Assembly (NCBI RefSeq): GCF_033115175.1
Contig: NC_084828.1
Location: forward strand, 98,395,388-98,459,387
From: Lepus europaeus
Taxonomy: Eukaryota; Chordata; Mammalia; Lagomorpha; Leporidae
Length of the DNA: 64,000 nucleotides
Reading direction: 5' to 3'
Shown here: one piece after another, positions 10,849-21,484 of the stretch
Numbering within the stretch: position 1 is the stretch's first letter
Layout: every line of letters starts with the position of its first letter
Notes under the pieces: generated by a model
What the model saw: only the letters and a program-made list of their open reading frames with translations
Database searches by the model: none
What the model was told of the DNA's origin: nothing
Made by a program: the position numbers and the translations under genes

Positions 10849-11990
10849 CCAGGAATTTAAGCAGAGATCTGAAGTGGAACCAACTGATTCACACGGTAAC
10901 AAATACAAAATCGAGCAATGATGTTGGGTTCAGATGTCTGGTGCAGGGGTCTGTTGGAATGTCATAGACAAGCTCAGCCACACTGTGAATGGCTGCTTTC
11001 TGACCATAGCCACTGGCTGTCACTTCCAGCACAGAACAGTATCGGGGGAATGGAAAAAATGAGCCCCACTTCTTATCATGTTCTCCCTCCTGCTTCCACT
11101 CTTCTGCCCCTGTGTTGGATGTGGCAGAGATCACCCACCAAGTGGCCCAAGACAAACCAACAGGAAGGGGGCAATCACTCAATGTCCAACTACACCCAGA
11201 TTCACCTCCACAGCAGGACCTGTGGCTTCAGCTCAGACTCCTTCTTGTATAGGAATTCAGCTCTGGCCGTGGCAGCTGGGGAGGGTAACGGGAACTCCCA
11301 CTGAATGAAGTTGGGTGAATGAATGGGTGGACTGCAGGGGTCACTGAGGGACCAGGAGTGGTAAGGAGAAAATAACTCATTTAGGCAGCTGCTTTTCAAC
11401 TCTTAACTGCTGCAAGAGGAAAGCCATCTCTCATGGGAGCAAAGTCAGTGGAATGGGAGACCACATTCAGTTTCCCAGGAGCCAGGGCTTCATGGCATTA
11501 AGGTTCCTGGTTCCCGATTCTTTGCTCTTCCTAGTCTCACTCCTTATGCTTCTTCTTGTGCTGCTTCTTTTTCTTCCTCTCGGCTGCCTTGCTGTCTGGC
11601 CCTCTTGCCTGCATCACTCTGAGTCTGAGCTGTCAGAGTCCTATGATTCCCAATTTTTATGTTTCCTTTTCTCCTTTTCTTTCTTTCTTTTTCTCAAAGG
11701 ATTCTTTGAGGGGTCAGGCTTCTCAAATTCTGCTGACTTTGCTTTTTCATTTTCATCTGATACCTCACCCAGTCAGAGAGTATCTGGCTGCGTGAAACAA
11801 TTTTTGGCAAAGTGTCCTTTACAGCCACACTTCTTGCAGGTAGTGTTCAGAACAGCCTCAACAGCCAGCCACCTTCCGTCCAGTGTAATATTAGAACACC
11901 TCCGCCCTTCTTGCTCAGTGATAGTGTGGTTGGGATCCGGGTCTACCTCAGTTCCTTGGATAACGAATTTCAGGGAGATATATTTTTTAT
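10849..11990 (-). pseudogene. ZCCHC17: ZCCHC17 processed pseudogene, 3' part
   Basis: Read on the minus strand, this continues the retrocopy that starts at about 13,012. ZCCHC17 (pNO40/PS1D) is a nucleolar, ribosome-associated protein with an S1 domain, a CCHC zinc knuckle and a Lys-rich tail. Visible here are QGT followed by a diverged PDPNHTITEQE, then EAVLNTTCKKCGCKGHF and AKNC, which keeps the CX2CX4HX4C knuckle. An acidic/Lys-rich tail follows (11,560-11,760), then about 0.65 kb of 3'UTR. No introns are present; stops and small indels break the frame. No poly(A) precedes the L1 at 10,848. Plus-strand open frames here are antisense shadows. Confidence 0.87.
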
Positions 11991-12720
11991 TAAACTTTTA
12001 TTTAATGAATATAAATTTCCAAAGTACAGCTTATGGGTTACAATGGCTTCCCCCTCCCAAAATTTCCCTCCCATCCACAACCCTCCCCTTTCCCGCTCCC
12101 TCTCCCCTTCCAATCACATCATGATTCATTTTCAATTCTCTTGATATACAGAAGATCAGTTTAGTATATATTAAATAAAGATTTCACCAGTTTGCCCCCA
12201 TATAGCAACACGAAATGGGAAAAATACTGTTGGAGTACTAGTTATAGCATTAAATAAGAGTGTACAGCACATTAAAGACAGAGATCCTACATAATATTTT
12301 TTTAAAAAATTAATTAATTTTCTATGCCATTTCCAATTTAACACCAGGTTTTTTTTTTTCATTTCCAATTATCTTTATATACAGAAGATCGATTCAGTAT
12401 ATAATTAGTAAAGATCTCATCAGTTTGTACCCACGCAGAAACACAAAGTGTAAAAACACTGTTTCAGTACTAGTTATAGCATCACTGCACATTAGACAAC
12501 ACATTAAGGACAGATCCCACATGGGATGTAAGTACACAGTGACTTCTGTTGCTGACTTAACAAATTGACACTCCTGTTCATGGCGTCAGTAATCTCCCTA
12601 GGCTCTAGTCATGAGTTGCCAGGGCTATGGAAGCCTTTAGAGTTCGCTGACTTTGATCTTATTCCGATAGGGTCATAGTCAAAGTGGAAGTTCTCTCCTC
12701 CCTTCAGAGAAAGGTACCTT
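11991..12720 (-). mobile_element. L1 3'UTR inserted in ZCCHC17 pseudogene
   Basis: Minus-strand L1 3' end with poly-T/TTTATTTAATGAATATAAAT start, C-rich purine-tract complement, and the duplicated 3'UTR module (two copies of ACAGAAGATC, at about 12,150 and 12,383) that marks the youngest subfamily here. It is flanked by CAGGGAGATA (11,981-11,990) and CAGAGAGATA (12,721-12,730), a 10-bp target-site duplication with one mismatch. It interrupts the pseudogene between the S1 domain and the zinc knuckle. Confidence 0.9.
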
Positions 12721-13012
12721 CAGAGAGATACTTTTATCCTATTGTTTCTCACCTCTCAATCAATAAGCTTCACTTGCACTTTGTCCCCAACATCTACTAT
12801 CTCAGAAGGTTTATCCACCTGACAGGGAGTTTGATGGACTAGACCTTGCTTCCAACAGCATGGGATTCTGATAAAGGCTGCATGGTCTGTCATCATGCTA
12901 ACCACTCCTTGAAAAATAGTGTACACAGTGTAGTTTACCATTGTCTCAGGCCTTCCTGAATTCATCCTTAATGTTTCTATAGCTCCTCCATTTCTTTTCT
13001 GCTAGAGCTAAT
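12721..13012 (-). pseudogene. ZCCHC17: ZCCHC17 processed pseudogene, 5' part
   Basis: Minus-strand frame starting MNSGRPETM at 12,965, followed by the S1-domain segment YTIFQGVVSMMTDHAAFIRI, a CCWKQGLVH segment and VDKPSEIVDVGDKVQVKLI. A stop replaces the next residue of the parent, and RIKVS follows up to the L1 insertion. About 45 bp of 5'UTR-like sequence precede the ATG. Absence of introns, several substitutions and stops mark it as a non-functional retrocopy. The identification rests on remembered ZCCHC17 protein features. Confidence 0.87.
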
Positions 13013-13142
13013 TCAAGTGTCTTGGACTCAGCTTCAGGTCTCCCAGTCACGCCACTGTGTGAAATATCAAACCACATTGTGCATTTTTAAACTAAAATGT
13101 TATATTTTAGCCTCTTTTACTACAAATTTAAAAATATTTCCT

Positions 13143-13480
13143 GCTGTGGCACACTGGGTTAAGTCACCGCATGCATCACTGGTATCTCACATGGATACTG
13201 ATTCAAGTCCCAGCTGCTCCACTCCCAGCCCAGCTCCCTGCTAATGGCCTGGGAAAAGCAGCAGAAGATGGCTCAATTGTTTGGGCCCTTGCCATCCATG
13301 TGGGAGGCCCAGAAGCAGCTCCTGGCTCCTGACTTTTCTTGGCCTAGCCCCAGTCATTGCAAGCATCTGGAGAGTGAACCAGTGTATGCAAGTTTCTCTC
13401 ACTCTGTCTCTCTCTGTGTGTCTCCTTCTCTTTCTGTGTAACTCAGACTTTCAAACATTCAAGTAAATAATAAATATTTT
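13143..13480 (+). mobile_element. CSINE, classical type (diverged)
   Basis: Classical C-repeat: 5' tRNA-related part with GTGGCACACTGGGTTAAGTC and TTCAAGTCCC, then AGCTGCTCCACT, the CTGGGAAAAGCAGCAGAAGA body, a CT-rich stretch and an AAATAAT tail. Its reading frames are SINE shadows. Confidence 0.9.
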
Positions 13481-13627
13481 AAACATATATTCCTTTAGCT
13501 TAAAATATCCCTGAGATACTAACACAATAATTATCACAATGGTTATTGTGATACTCTCTTGCTCCTAGGAATTAAAATTACAAGCTCCGAGATCTTAAAT
13601 AGGAAGGACAACACAAAAATAAAGTAT

Positions 13628-13962
13628 GTTGGGGCCAGCAGGTTAAGCCTCCACCTATGACACCAGCATCCAATACAGGCGCTAGTTCAAGTCCCAGCTG
13701 ATCCATGTCCAATCCAGCCCTCTGCTAAAACACTTGGGAAAGCAGCAAAAGATGGTCCAAGTACTTGGGCTCTTGCCACCCACACTGAAGAACTGGATGG
13801 AGTTCTCGGCTTCCAGCTTCAGCTTGGCCTAGCCCCAGTTGTTGTGACCATTTGGAGAGTAAACCAGCATACGGAAGAGTTATCTTCATTTCTCTGCCTC
13901 TCCCTCTCTCTGTGTAACTCTGCCTCTAAAATATATTTAAAAATCTTTTTAAAAAATAAGAT
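13628..13962 (+). mobile_element. CSINE, classical type
   Basis: Starts at TTGGGGCCAGCAGGTTAAGC with a short deletion in the 5' tRNA part, has TTCAAGTCCCAGCTG and GGGAAAGCAGCAAAAGATGG, and ends in a CT-rich stretch and A-rich tail. Confidence 0.88.
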
Positions 13963-14467
13963 ATGTTAAAGATAAAGATGTTGATGTACTAATATGAAAT
14001 AATCTTCAAGATGTATTATTACTTACAAAGAAAAGGAAGGTACTAATGATATATTTACCTTTAATAAATCATTATAGCAGTTGCCTCTGGGTAGAAGGAC
14101 TGAGATTTGGGAGGGAGATTGTGTTTTTATGTATACTTTTTATATCTTTTGAAATTTTCATGAACTTTATTATTTCTCCAAATAAAATAGATTAAAAAAT
14201 AAGGCTGCATTGCTGCTTATCTTGAACATTTCACATGTACAAATTGATATATAAAAAGTAAAAGGAGGGATGGGGAGGCCTTCCAGGCAGGAGAGCAGCA
14301 AGATAAAGGTCAGAGAAGAGCAGGCTCTATAGGGAGTCAGAGATCCAGGTCTTTCATCATCATCACCACCACTATCCTGTCTTCCATCAATATAACTGTC
14401 ATTATTAAGCATCTCCAATGGTTCCAAACACTGCAATTTTTGCTTTGCTTACAGTAGCTTCATTTAA
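13963..14467. other. Unassigned DNA
   Basis: AT-rich. Around 14,080-14,200 it resembles the 3' end of an ancient retroposon (TTGCCTCTGGGTAGAAGGA, later AATTTTCATGAAC), but I cannot name it. No supported gene. Confidence 0.35.
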
Positions 14468-14485
14468 ATATATATATATAGCTCC

Positions 14486-14536
<51 letters not shown>
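14468..14536. repeat. (TA)n microsatellite
   Basis: Two alternating TA tracts, a short one at 14,468-14,480 and a run of more than 50 bp at 14,488-14,536. Pure repeats of this kind are length-variable. Confidence 0.97.
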
Positions 14537-14539
<3 letters not shown>

Positions 14540-15495
14540 GCAGGGAAAAACTGGACTCTGCTGTTATGGGATTCATTCTAGACTACCCAAATAGTAAACA
14601 GCAGAGACCATCCAAAGACTACTTCATGGGAATCAAAGCCCTTGTTTTCTTGCCTTTATACCACTTTGCCTCTCACAGAGAGAAAAATCAGGAACAAAGG
14701 GCCGTGAAGTCTGTATTAGATTCTAAAAGGCAAAGGGAAGCCAGACTAATTATGATATTGAATGGTCTGAAGAAACTAATGATTGAAGACACAATCTGTT
14801 AACAGATGTCACCAGGAATTGCTGAAACAGTTAGCAATAGCACTGAGTACTAAGGAGCTCAAGATATTTTACAAAGGAAACAGCTATAGGAATTAAGGAG
14901 TGATTTGAATGACCCAAGAGTAGATCAGATGTATCCACATTAACTGGGAACAAGGCAAGAATTTCAATGTTCAGCAAACATTTACAAAAAGCTACTTGAA
15001 TAACAGGGAAAACCAATTTAGCAGAGGAAAAGATTATTTGTTGAGAATAGTCAGGTCCTTAGCTAAGCAAATCTGCCCCCAAATTTTCCCTTTAGACAAA
15101 TGACACTTCTTATCTGCAGTTAGAATTAGTAACCATGGAATGTTTTGAGAGAGTCTAAAGGTAAAAGGCTACAAGATGTCTTATTATTGCTGTTCTTTTA
15201 ACACTCTGGATATATTCAGCACCAACTAAACTCTTATAATTAAACATCTAAATGAGATTAAAGTCTACATATTATTACCAACAAGTATGACCAACTTTGT
15301 GCATGCAGAAGCTAAAATGCCTAGAACTATGTCTCTCAGTCACATACCACGGAGGCCCTCATCACCACACAGTGAACAAAATCCCCAATTGCCTCTAAGT
15401 CACTAACCAAATGTTAGGTAAATTGTTTAAATATGTCAGACAATCTTGCAAGTGCCATCATGGAGAGCAGAGTATATGGACAAACAGGAATATGA
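14537..15495. other. Unassigned unique-looking DNA
   Basis: No recognisable repeat or credible exon. The short open frames at 14,566-14,802 (+) and 14,831-15,016 (-) show no recognisable domain and no supporting signals. Confidence 0.5.
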
Positions 15496-15499
15496 TAGA

Positions 15500-15740
15500 C
15501 TCCTGTATATCAAGTACAACTACGCAGTCAGACTTCTGAGTTCAAACCCTAGCCTTGGCCCGTAATGGCCCTGTAACCCTGGGCAAGTCACCTAACCTCT
15601 CTGTGTTGAGTTTCTTTTATCTACAAAATGGGAGCAATAACTCTACCAACACTTAGAGAATGCTATGAGAAATAAATAAATAACTGTGTAGAGCACTTAC
15701 AACAATTCCAGGCTTTTAGTGAGTCAACAATAAAATGTTA
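15500..15740 (+). mobile_element. MIR
   Basis: Clear mammalian-wide interspersed repeat: CTGGGCAAGTCACCTAACCT core followed by TTGAGTTTCTTTTATCTACA, AATGGGAGCAATAA, and a GTAGAGCACTTACAAC end. Confidence 0.92.
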
Positions 15741-16089
15741 ATTACTTCTTTGATTATTATTTAGCTTAAAATTTGATTTTAGGACAAGATAAATTAGATA
15801 AATAATAGATAATAAGAAATGCACACATTCTCTTTCTCACTCATGCAAATGGTATATACACAAGATACATGTGTATATAATTCATACCTCTGTGTGTACA
15901 AAGAAATAAGTGAAAACTACCAAATGCATAAAACAAAGCCAGCATCTCAGGTACATTGGCTAGAATTTGATTACTTGATAGGAGAAAATTTTAGGAGATG
16001 AGTGCCTGGTGTAGAATATAGTTTTGTTCATCTGTTTTCTTACTAACATGTTTTGGGGACAGGGGTCAATCTGATTCATTGTTTTATTT
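15741..16089. other. Unassigned AT-rich DNA
   Basis: No repeat or gene recognised. A 60-codon frame at 15,819-16,001 has no recognisable features. Confidence 0.45.
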
Positions 16090-16412
16090 TTTTAAAAAGA
16101 TTTATTTATTGATTTGAAAGGCAGAGTTACAGAGAGGCAGATGCAGAGAGAGGTTTTCCATCCATGAGTTCACTCCCCAGAGGGCCACAATGGCCTGAGC
16201 TGCACTGATCTGAAGCCAGGATCCAGGAGCTTCTTCTGGGTCACCTACATGGGTACAGGGACCCAAAGACTTGGTCCATCTTCTACTGCTTTCCCAGGCC
16301 ATAGCAGAGAGCTGGATCAGAAGTGGAAAGGCCAGGACTTGAACTGGTGCCCATATGGGATGCCGGCACTGCAGGTGGCAGCTTTACCCACTACGCCACA
16401 GCACCAGCCCCT
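16090..16412 (-). mobile_element. CSINE, classical type, minus strand
   Basis: Reads AAGATTTATTTATTGATTTG then GGCAGAGTTACAGAGAGGCA and runs to CTACGCCACAGCACCAGCCC, the complement of the classical 5' end. Confidence 0.95.
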
Positions 16413-16442
16413 CATTGCTCTAATTTTTAAAAACAAATTTTA

Positions 16443-16479
16443 AAAGTTTTATTTATTTATTTTAAAGGCAGGGTGACAA
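16443..16479 (-). mobile_element. CSINE minus strand, tail part (split)
   Basis: TTTTATTTATTTATTTTAAA followed by GGCAGGGTGACA is the tail and 3' end of a minus-strand CSINE, broken by an L1 insertion; the rest is at 17,303-17,476. Confidence 0.8.
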
Positions 16480-17302
16480 GTCAAAGGGATCACACAAACA
16501 AGACTAGTGTCTGCCAATACTAACTGATATAATAAAAAAGGGAGAGAACGATCCAACATGGGAAGCAGGATATACAGCAAACTCATAGAATGGCAGATAT
16601 CTTAAACAGCACTCTGGCCTCAGAATCAGCCCTTAAGGCATTCAGATCTGGCTGAAGAGCCCATGAGAGTATTTTAGGCATGGAAAGCCAAGACACTCTT
16701 GCAAAAACAAACAAACAAAAAAAAAACACACAAAAAAAACACCTAAATGAAAGATCTCTGTGAGTGAGATCCCAGTAGAAAGAACAGGGCCATCAAAGAA
16801 GTACCTTTCTCTGAAGGGAGGAGAGAACTTCCACTTTGACTATGACCTTGTCTGAATAAGATCAAAGTCGGCAAACTCAAAAGGCTTCCGTAGCCTTGGC
16901 AACTCATGACTAGAGCCTAGGGAGATTACTGATGCCATAAACAAGAGTGTCAATTTGTTAAGTCAGCAACCGGAGTCACTGTGTACTTACTCCTCATGTG
17001 GGATATCTGTCCTTAATGTGTTGTCCAATGTGAATTAATGCTATAACTAGTACTGAAACAGTATTTTACACTTTGTGTTTTGGTGTGGGTGCAAACTGAT
17101 GAAATCTTTCCTCAATATATACTAAATTGATCTTCTGTATATAAAGAGAATTGAAAATGAATCTTGATGTGAATGGAATGGGAGAGGGAGCGGGAGATGG
17201 GAGGGGTGCGAGTGGGAGGGAAGTTATGGGGGGGGGGAGCCATTGTAATCCATAAACTGCACTTTGGAAATTTATATTTACTAAATGAAAGTTAAAAAAA
17301 AA
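16480..17302 (+). mobile_element. L1 3'UTR fragment inserted in a CSINE
   Basis: 5'-truncated L1 that starts within the 3'UTR (AGTCAAAGGGATCACACAAA) and ends at the G-rich tract (17,185-17,240) and A tail. It has the single, not duplicated, 3'UTR module. Flanked by TAAAGGCAGGGTGACAA (16,463-16,479) and TAAAGGCGGGGTGACAA (17,303-17,319), a 17-bp duplication with one difference. Confidence 0.95.
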
Positions 17303-17476
17303 TAAAGGCGGGGTGACAAAAAGAGAGAGAGAGAAATCTTTTGTCAGCTAGTTCAGTCCCCCAGATGGCTGTAACAGCTGTTGGCTGGACCAGGCCAAAA
17401 TCAGGAGCCAGGAACTCCATCCAAGTTTCTTGAGTGGGTGGCAGAGGTCCAAGTATTTGACCCATCTTTGCTTTGC
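17303..17476 (-). mobile_element. CSINE minus strand, resumed after L1
   Basis: Continues the SINE broken at 16,479: GA-rich run, CAGTCCCCCAGATGGCTGTA, AGGAGCCAGGAACTCCATCC, GTGGCAGAGGTCCAAGTATT. It is truncated where the next SINE's CT-rich segment begins. Confidence 0.85.
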
Positions 17477-17795
17477 TTCTCTCTCTTTCTCTCTCTCTCT
17501 CTCCCTCCTTCTCTCTCTCTCTCTCAGGTCAAAGTTATAGAGAGAGAGGGAGAGGCAGAGAGAGACAGCGATCTTCCATCTGCTGGTTCACTCCCTAGAT
17601 GGTCACAACAGCCAAGGCTGGGGCAGACCAAAGCCACAAGCCAAGAGCTCCCTTGGCCCATCTTTCACTGTTTCCCAAGGCACAAAACCAGGGAGCTGGA
17701 TTGAAGGGAGCAGCCAGCACTTGGACTGCTACTGTGAAATAGGATGCTGGTGTTGCAGGTGACCACTTAACCTGCTGTGTCACATTGCTTGTTGG
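17477..17795 (-). mobile_element. CSINE, minus strand
   Basis: A long (CT)n stretch (17,477-17,526), then AGGTCAAAGTTATAGAGAGA and TGGTTCACTCCCTAGATGGT, ending near CCACTTAACCTGCTGTGTCA. Adjacent, same orientation, to the previous SINE. Confidence 0.85.
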
Positions 17796-18041
17796 TAATT
17801 CATCATTTAATCCCCAAAGGCAAGCACAGAAATTGATACAAATACAGCTCTAATAAATCTTTATTGAGTGAATGCAAAAACAAATGTTTAAAAAAGTAGA
17901 GAGAATTTTATGGAAACAGAAGACTGTGCATCCAGAGCATTTATATGATAATAAGAGTAATTACTACTTACTAAAATTCAATCATAGAAACCACCAAATA
18001 AGACTTTTCTAGAGGAAATTATTCTTAAAAATTTTTTATTT
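17796..18041. other. Unassigned DNA
   Basis: Short AT-rich interval between SINEs with no recognised feature. Confidence 0.4.
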
Positions 18042-18376
18042 AAGGGGCTAGCACTGTGCTGGAGTAGATAGAGCTGCCACCTGCAGTGCTGGCATCCCAT
18101 ATAGGCTCCAGTTCGAGTCCCTGCTGCTCCACTTCTGATCTAGCTCTCTGTTATGGTCTGGGAAAGCAGTGGAAGATGGCCCAAGTCCTTGGCCTCCTAC
18201 ACCCATGTGGGAGACCTGGAAGAGGCTCCTGGCTCCTGGCTTTGCATTGGCGCAGCTCTGGCCGTTGCGGCCATCTGTGGAGTGATCCAGTGGATGGAAG
18301 GCCTCACTCTCTTTCTGTACCTCTCCCTGTAACTCTGATTTCAAATAAAAAAATAAATCCTAAAAAAAGAAGAAGA
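18042..18376 (+). mobile_element. CSINE, classical type
   Basis: Starts AGGGGCTAGCACTGTGCTGG, contains TTCGAGTCCCTGCTGCTCCA and GGGAAAGCAGTGGAAGATGG, and ends in AAATAAAAAAATAAATCC plus A-run. Confidence 0.95.
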
Positions 18377-18939
18377 AATGCTTCCTTCTGGGCAGACCAT
18401 CTGAAAAGGTGCCCTCTTCTGAGAAGACCAGTAAGAAATGGGCCTCTTGGCGTGAAGCAAAAGAGCTCCCCTTCCTTGTCTCTGAACAATGTACCTTTAT
18501 ACACCTAGCAAACTCAACAGCCACAGGGGACAGCCTAGTCTGTGAGGCACCTGGGCTTAGAGAACAGAATTATTTATTTAGTATGTGTGTGTGATATAAT
18601 ATTACTCTCTTCAAAAACCACACCCTTTCCTGATTCTTACCTCTATTTTAAAAAATATTAAATATTACTGACCTTGTGTTTAATAGAATCCTGAAAATAG
18701 CTTGATAAGAACTAAAGATTAAATATTGAAATTTCTGGATCTTAATGGTGCTTTCCTGTTTATGTTAAGCTTGTTTTGTCAGCTGCAGCTCTGATGACCT
18801 TAATGTTCCTGTGATGTTGTGCTTTTCTTCCTCTGTGTGTACATAACCAGCCAAACCTTTCAGCGAAGCAACATCAGGAGCCATTGAGCATCTCTGGCTG
18901 CAGAGTCCTCGTCCCTTTTAGTAGGGTCCTGCCTTCAAA
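18377..18939. other. Unassigned DNA
   Basis: No repeat recognised with confidence, no supported exon; contains a short GT run near 18,581-18,591. Confidence 0.4.
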
Positions 18940-19082
18940 AGTATGAGGGAACTTAAAAACGTTTGTAGAAAATAACATGTTACAACAATATCTATGTGTG
19001 GGTGTGGGCTTGAGAACTTTTTTGTATCAAAATGTATTTATCTTTTAATTCCATTTTTTCATAAACTTTCTGAAATACTGAG
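18940..19082. mobile_element. Mariner-like MITE
   Basis: TATGAGGGAACTTAAAAACG at the left and ATTCCATTTTTTCATAAACT plus TTCTGAAATACTGAG at the right form decayed terminal inverted repeats around a core with GTATCAAAATGTATTTATC. Same family as the elements at 2426/8723, 19,283 and 55,815. Confidence 0.65.
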
Positions 19083-19282
19083 GAGACAAAATATCAACAT
19101 TTATGTATGAGAGACAACCATGCAGAGTCACCAATAAGAGCTGTCATATTAAGGGGTCAGATGTCTCAGAGTACAGAAGAGATGAAGAGCACAGAGTGGG
19201 GAGAGCAGGTGTAATCAACTGTGAAGCTTTGATGGAGATGGCATTTGAGCTGGGCCTTGGAGGAGGGAGAAGACCTACATAC

Positions 19283-19332
19283 AAATATGAGGGTACTTCA
19301 ACATGTTCATGGAAAGATGAAATTAAAAGATA
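19283..19332. mobile_element. Mariner-like MITE, left part (split)
   Basis: ATATGAGGGTACTTCAACAT followed by GTTCATGGAAAGATGAAATT; broken by a CSINE at about 19,333 and resumed at about 19,630 with AAGCTTATTTTGGTACACAA. Confidence 0.7.
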
Positions 19333-19629
19333 AGATTAGGGGCTGGCATTGTGGTGTAGCAGGTAAAACCACCGCCTGTGATGCCAACATTCCACATGGG
19401 TGCTCCACTTCCAATCTAGCTCCCTGCTAGTGGCCTGGGAAAAGGAGCAAAAGATGAACGAAGTGTTTCAACCCCTGCCACCCATGTGGGAGACAAAGAA
19501 AAAACCCCTGGCTCCTGGCTTCAAGCCTGACCCAGAGCTAGCCGTTGTGGCCATCTGGGGAATGAACCAGCAGATGGTAGATCTCTCTCTGTGTAACTGA
19601 TTTTCAAATAAATAAATAAATCTGAAAAA
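19333..19629 (+). mobile_element. CSINE, classical type, inside MITE
   Basis: Begins GGGGCTGGCATTGTGGTGTA and ends AAATAAATAAATCTGAAAAA. A short AGATAAG/AAATAAG repeat at the two edges is consistent with a target-site duplication in MITE sequence. Confidence 0.92.
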
Positions 19630-19690
19630 AATAAGCTTATTTTGGTACACAAAAATTTATACTTGTTTTCATGATACCTATTTACCATAA
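19630..19690. mobile_element. Mariner-like MITE, right part (split)
   Basis: Continues the core of the split MITE (AAGCTTATTTTGGTACACAA, AAATTTATACTTGTTTTCAT) but lacks a clean right terminus. Confidence 0.55.
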
Positions 19691-19799
19691 AATTTTTTTA
19701 GCTACCACATAGAAAAAAGACTGGAAGGCAGACCTGGCACTGTACTTTCCTTTTCTTCCAGGTAGAGTATCCCCTGTATCCCCGCTGAAGTGCATGCAC

Positions 19800-19990
19800 T
19801 GCAGAGAACAACTGGACTGGGAGGCTAGAAGCCCGTGTTCTACCACAGTACTCACTAATACTCAGCAGCGTGACTTTGGATCATACACAGCACATTTTAG
19901 GTCTTTATGTCCTTATCTAGTAAATGCTAGTATTGTAAGAAATTTTCAAGGTACATCCCAGATGACACTCATAGTGAAATTCTGAAATCA
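19800..19990 (+). mobile_element. Probable MIR
   Basis: TGGACTGGGAGGCTAGAAGC and a degenerate core with GTGACTTTGGATCA and TCCTTATCTAGTAAATGCTA follow MIR order on the plus strand, but decay is strong. Confidence 0.6.
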
Positions 19991-20023
19991 GTATGCTATT
20001 TACAAATGAAAATGCTCATTCCT

Positions 20024-20330
20024 GGGGCCAGTGTTGTAGCATAGCAGATTAAGCCACTGCTTGTGATGCCAGCATCCCAATCAGGGTGTTGGTTTGTGTC
20101 TTGGCTGCTCTTCTGATCCAGGTCCCCTGCTAATAGCCTGGGAAAGTAAAGAAGATGGTCCAAGTGTTTGGGCCACTGTCACCCACATGGGCGACCTGGA
20201 TGGAGTTCCATGCTCCCACTTTGGCCTGGACCAGCACCAGCCATTGTGGATATTTGGGGAGTGAACCAGTGTATGGATGGAAGATTCTCTCTCTCTCTCT
20301 CTCTCTCTGAAACAAATAAATAAAAATCTT
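20024..20330 (+). mobile_element. CSINE, first of a tandem pair
   Basis: Starts GGGGCCAGTGTTGTAGCATA, ends with a (CT)n run, AAATAAATAAAAATCTT, and passes directly into another CSINE. Confidence 0.95.
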
Positions 20331-20590
20331 GGGGCCGGTGCTGTGGTGCAGTGGATTAATGCCTTGGCCTGAAGCGCTGGCATCCCACATGGGCACCAGT
20401 TCAAGATCCGGCTGCTCCACTTTCAATCCAGCTCTCTGCTATGACCTGGGAAAGCAGTGAAGGATGGTCCAAGTCCCTGGGCCCCTGCACCCATGTGGGA
20501 GACCTGGAAGAGGCTCCTGGCTCCTGGCTTTGGATTGGTGCAGCTCCAGCCGTTGCAGCCAATTGGGGAGTGAACCATCGGATGGAAGAC

Positions 20591-20624
<34 letters not shown>

Positions 20625-20678
20625 GCCTCTCCTCTCTCTGTCTGTGACTTTCAAATAAATTTTTTAAAAAGTCTTATA
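20331..20678 (+). mobile_element. CSINE, second of a tandem pair
   Basis: Starts GGGGCCGGTGCTGTGGTGCA right after the tail of the previous one, which is typical of a SINE that integrated into an A-rich SINE tail. It is closer to the classical consensus, so probably younger. Ends AAATAAATTTTTTAAAAAG. Confidence 0.95.
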
Positions 20679-20712
20679 AAACATACCAAACACAAAAACA
20701 AAACAGGTCAAT

Positions 20713-21010
20713 TTTGGGAGCAGGTCTTGACCCCAGTGATTAAGATGCCCACATCGGACATCAGAATACTGGGTTTAATCCCTGGCTCTGGCTCCTGCCT
20801 TCAGTCTTCTGCAATGCAGACTCTGAAAGGCAGTAGTGATGATGATTGAAGTAACTGAGGTCCTGCCACCCACGTGGGAGACCTCAACTGCATTCATGGC
20901 TTTAGCTGTTGTATGCATTTGGGGAATGAACCAGGGAATGGGAGCATATTCTCCTCTTCTCTGCCCTGCTCTTCCCTCTCCTCTGCCTCCCTCTCTCTAA
21001 ATTTATTTTA
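20713..21010 (+). mobile_element. Old diverged CSINE
   Basis: Recognisable by order rather than identity: GATTAAGATGCCCACAT, CCTGCCACCCACGTGGGAGA, TTTGGGGAATGAACCAGGGA, then a CT-rich stretch and AAATTTATTTTAAATC. Confidence 0.8.
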
Positions 21011-21114
21011 AATCATTCTTGGCAGCAATACTGGCCCCCCAAAAAATGCTGGCTAAATTTTGAAGAAAGTTTATAGCAAAGATGCTACCAGCTATTTTAA
21101 CAATAATAAATAAA

Positions 21115-21340
21115 TAACAGGGAGTGTTCATTGAATGTTTAATAATTCTAGTGTCTAATTTCCAGTTACTGCTATTATTTCAATTGATGCTTTTATATTA
21201 TCATTTTTCATTGAGATGACTGAGTCCCAGAAGTTAAGCAAGTTGTCTAAACTGTCTGAGGTTAAACAGTCTGTAAGTAACTAAGTAGAGAGTTGTAATC
21301 CAGGCATCTTTATCCCATTAACTACCCCTGTTTACATTTA
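21115..21340 (-). mobile_element. MIR, minus strand
   Basis: Degenerate complement of the MIR core: ACTGAGTCCCAGAAGTTAAG, CAAGTTGTCTAAACTGTCTG, then TAAGTAACTAAGTAGAGAGT. Confidence 0.75.
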
Positions 21341-21484
21341 TCTTTACCAGATAAAGTGTGTATAACAAATTAGTTCCATTTAGTAAAAAATACAGGAAAT
21401 AAAAAAGAAAGGCATGCTTCCATATGAAGAAGAAACATGAGAATTAGCATCGTGAGATAGTTACTCATTTAAACCAATCGTTCT

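Noticed and set aside
11453..12144. Plus-strand frames of 110 and 223 codons
   Set aside because: They are antisense to the ZCCHC17 pseudogene and run into the L1 insertion; the Phe/Ser/Leu-rich translation is the complement of a Lys/Glu-rich tail.
15500..15740. tRNA-like or exon-like conserved block
   Set aside because: It is a MIR. MIR and CSINE tRNA-related heads give A-box and B-box look-alikes but no cloverleaf with an intact anticodon arm.
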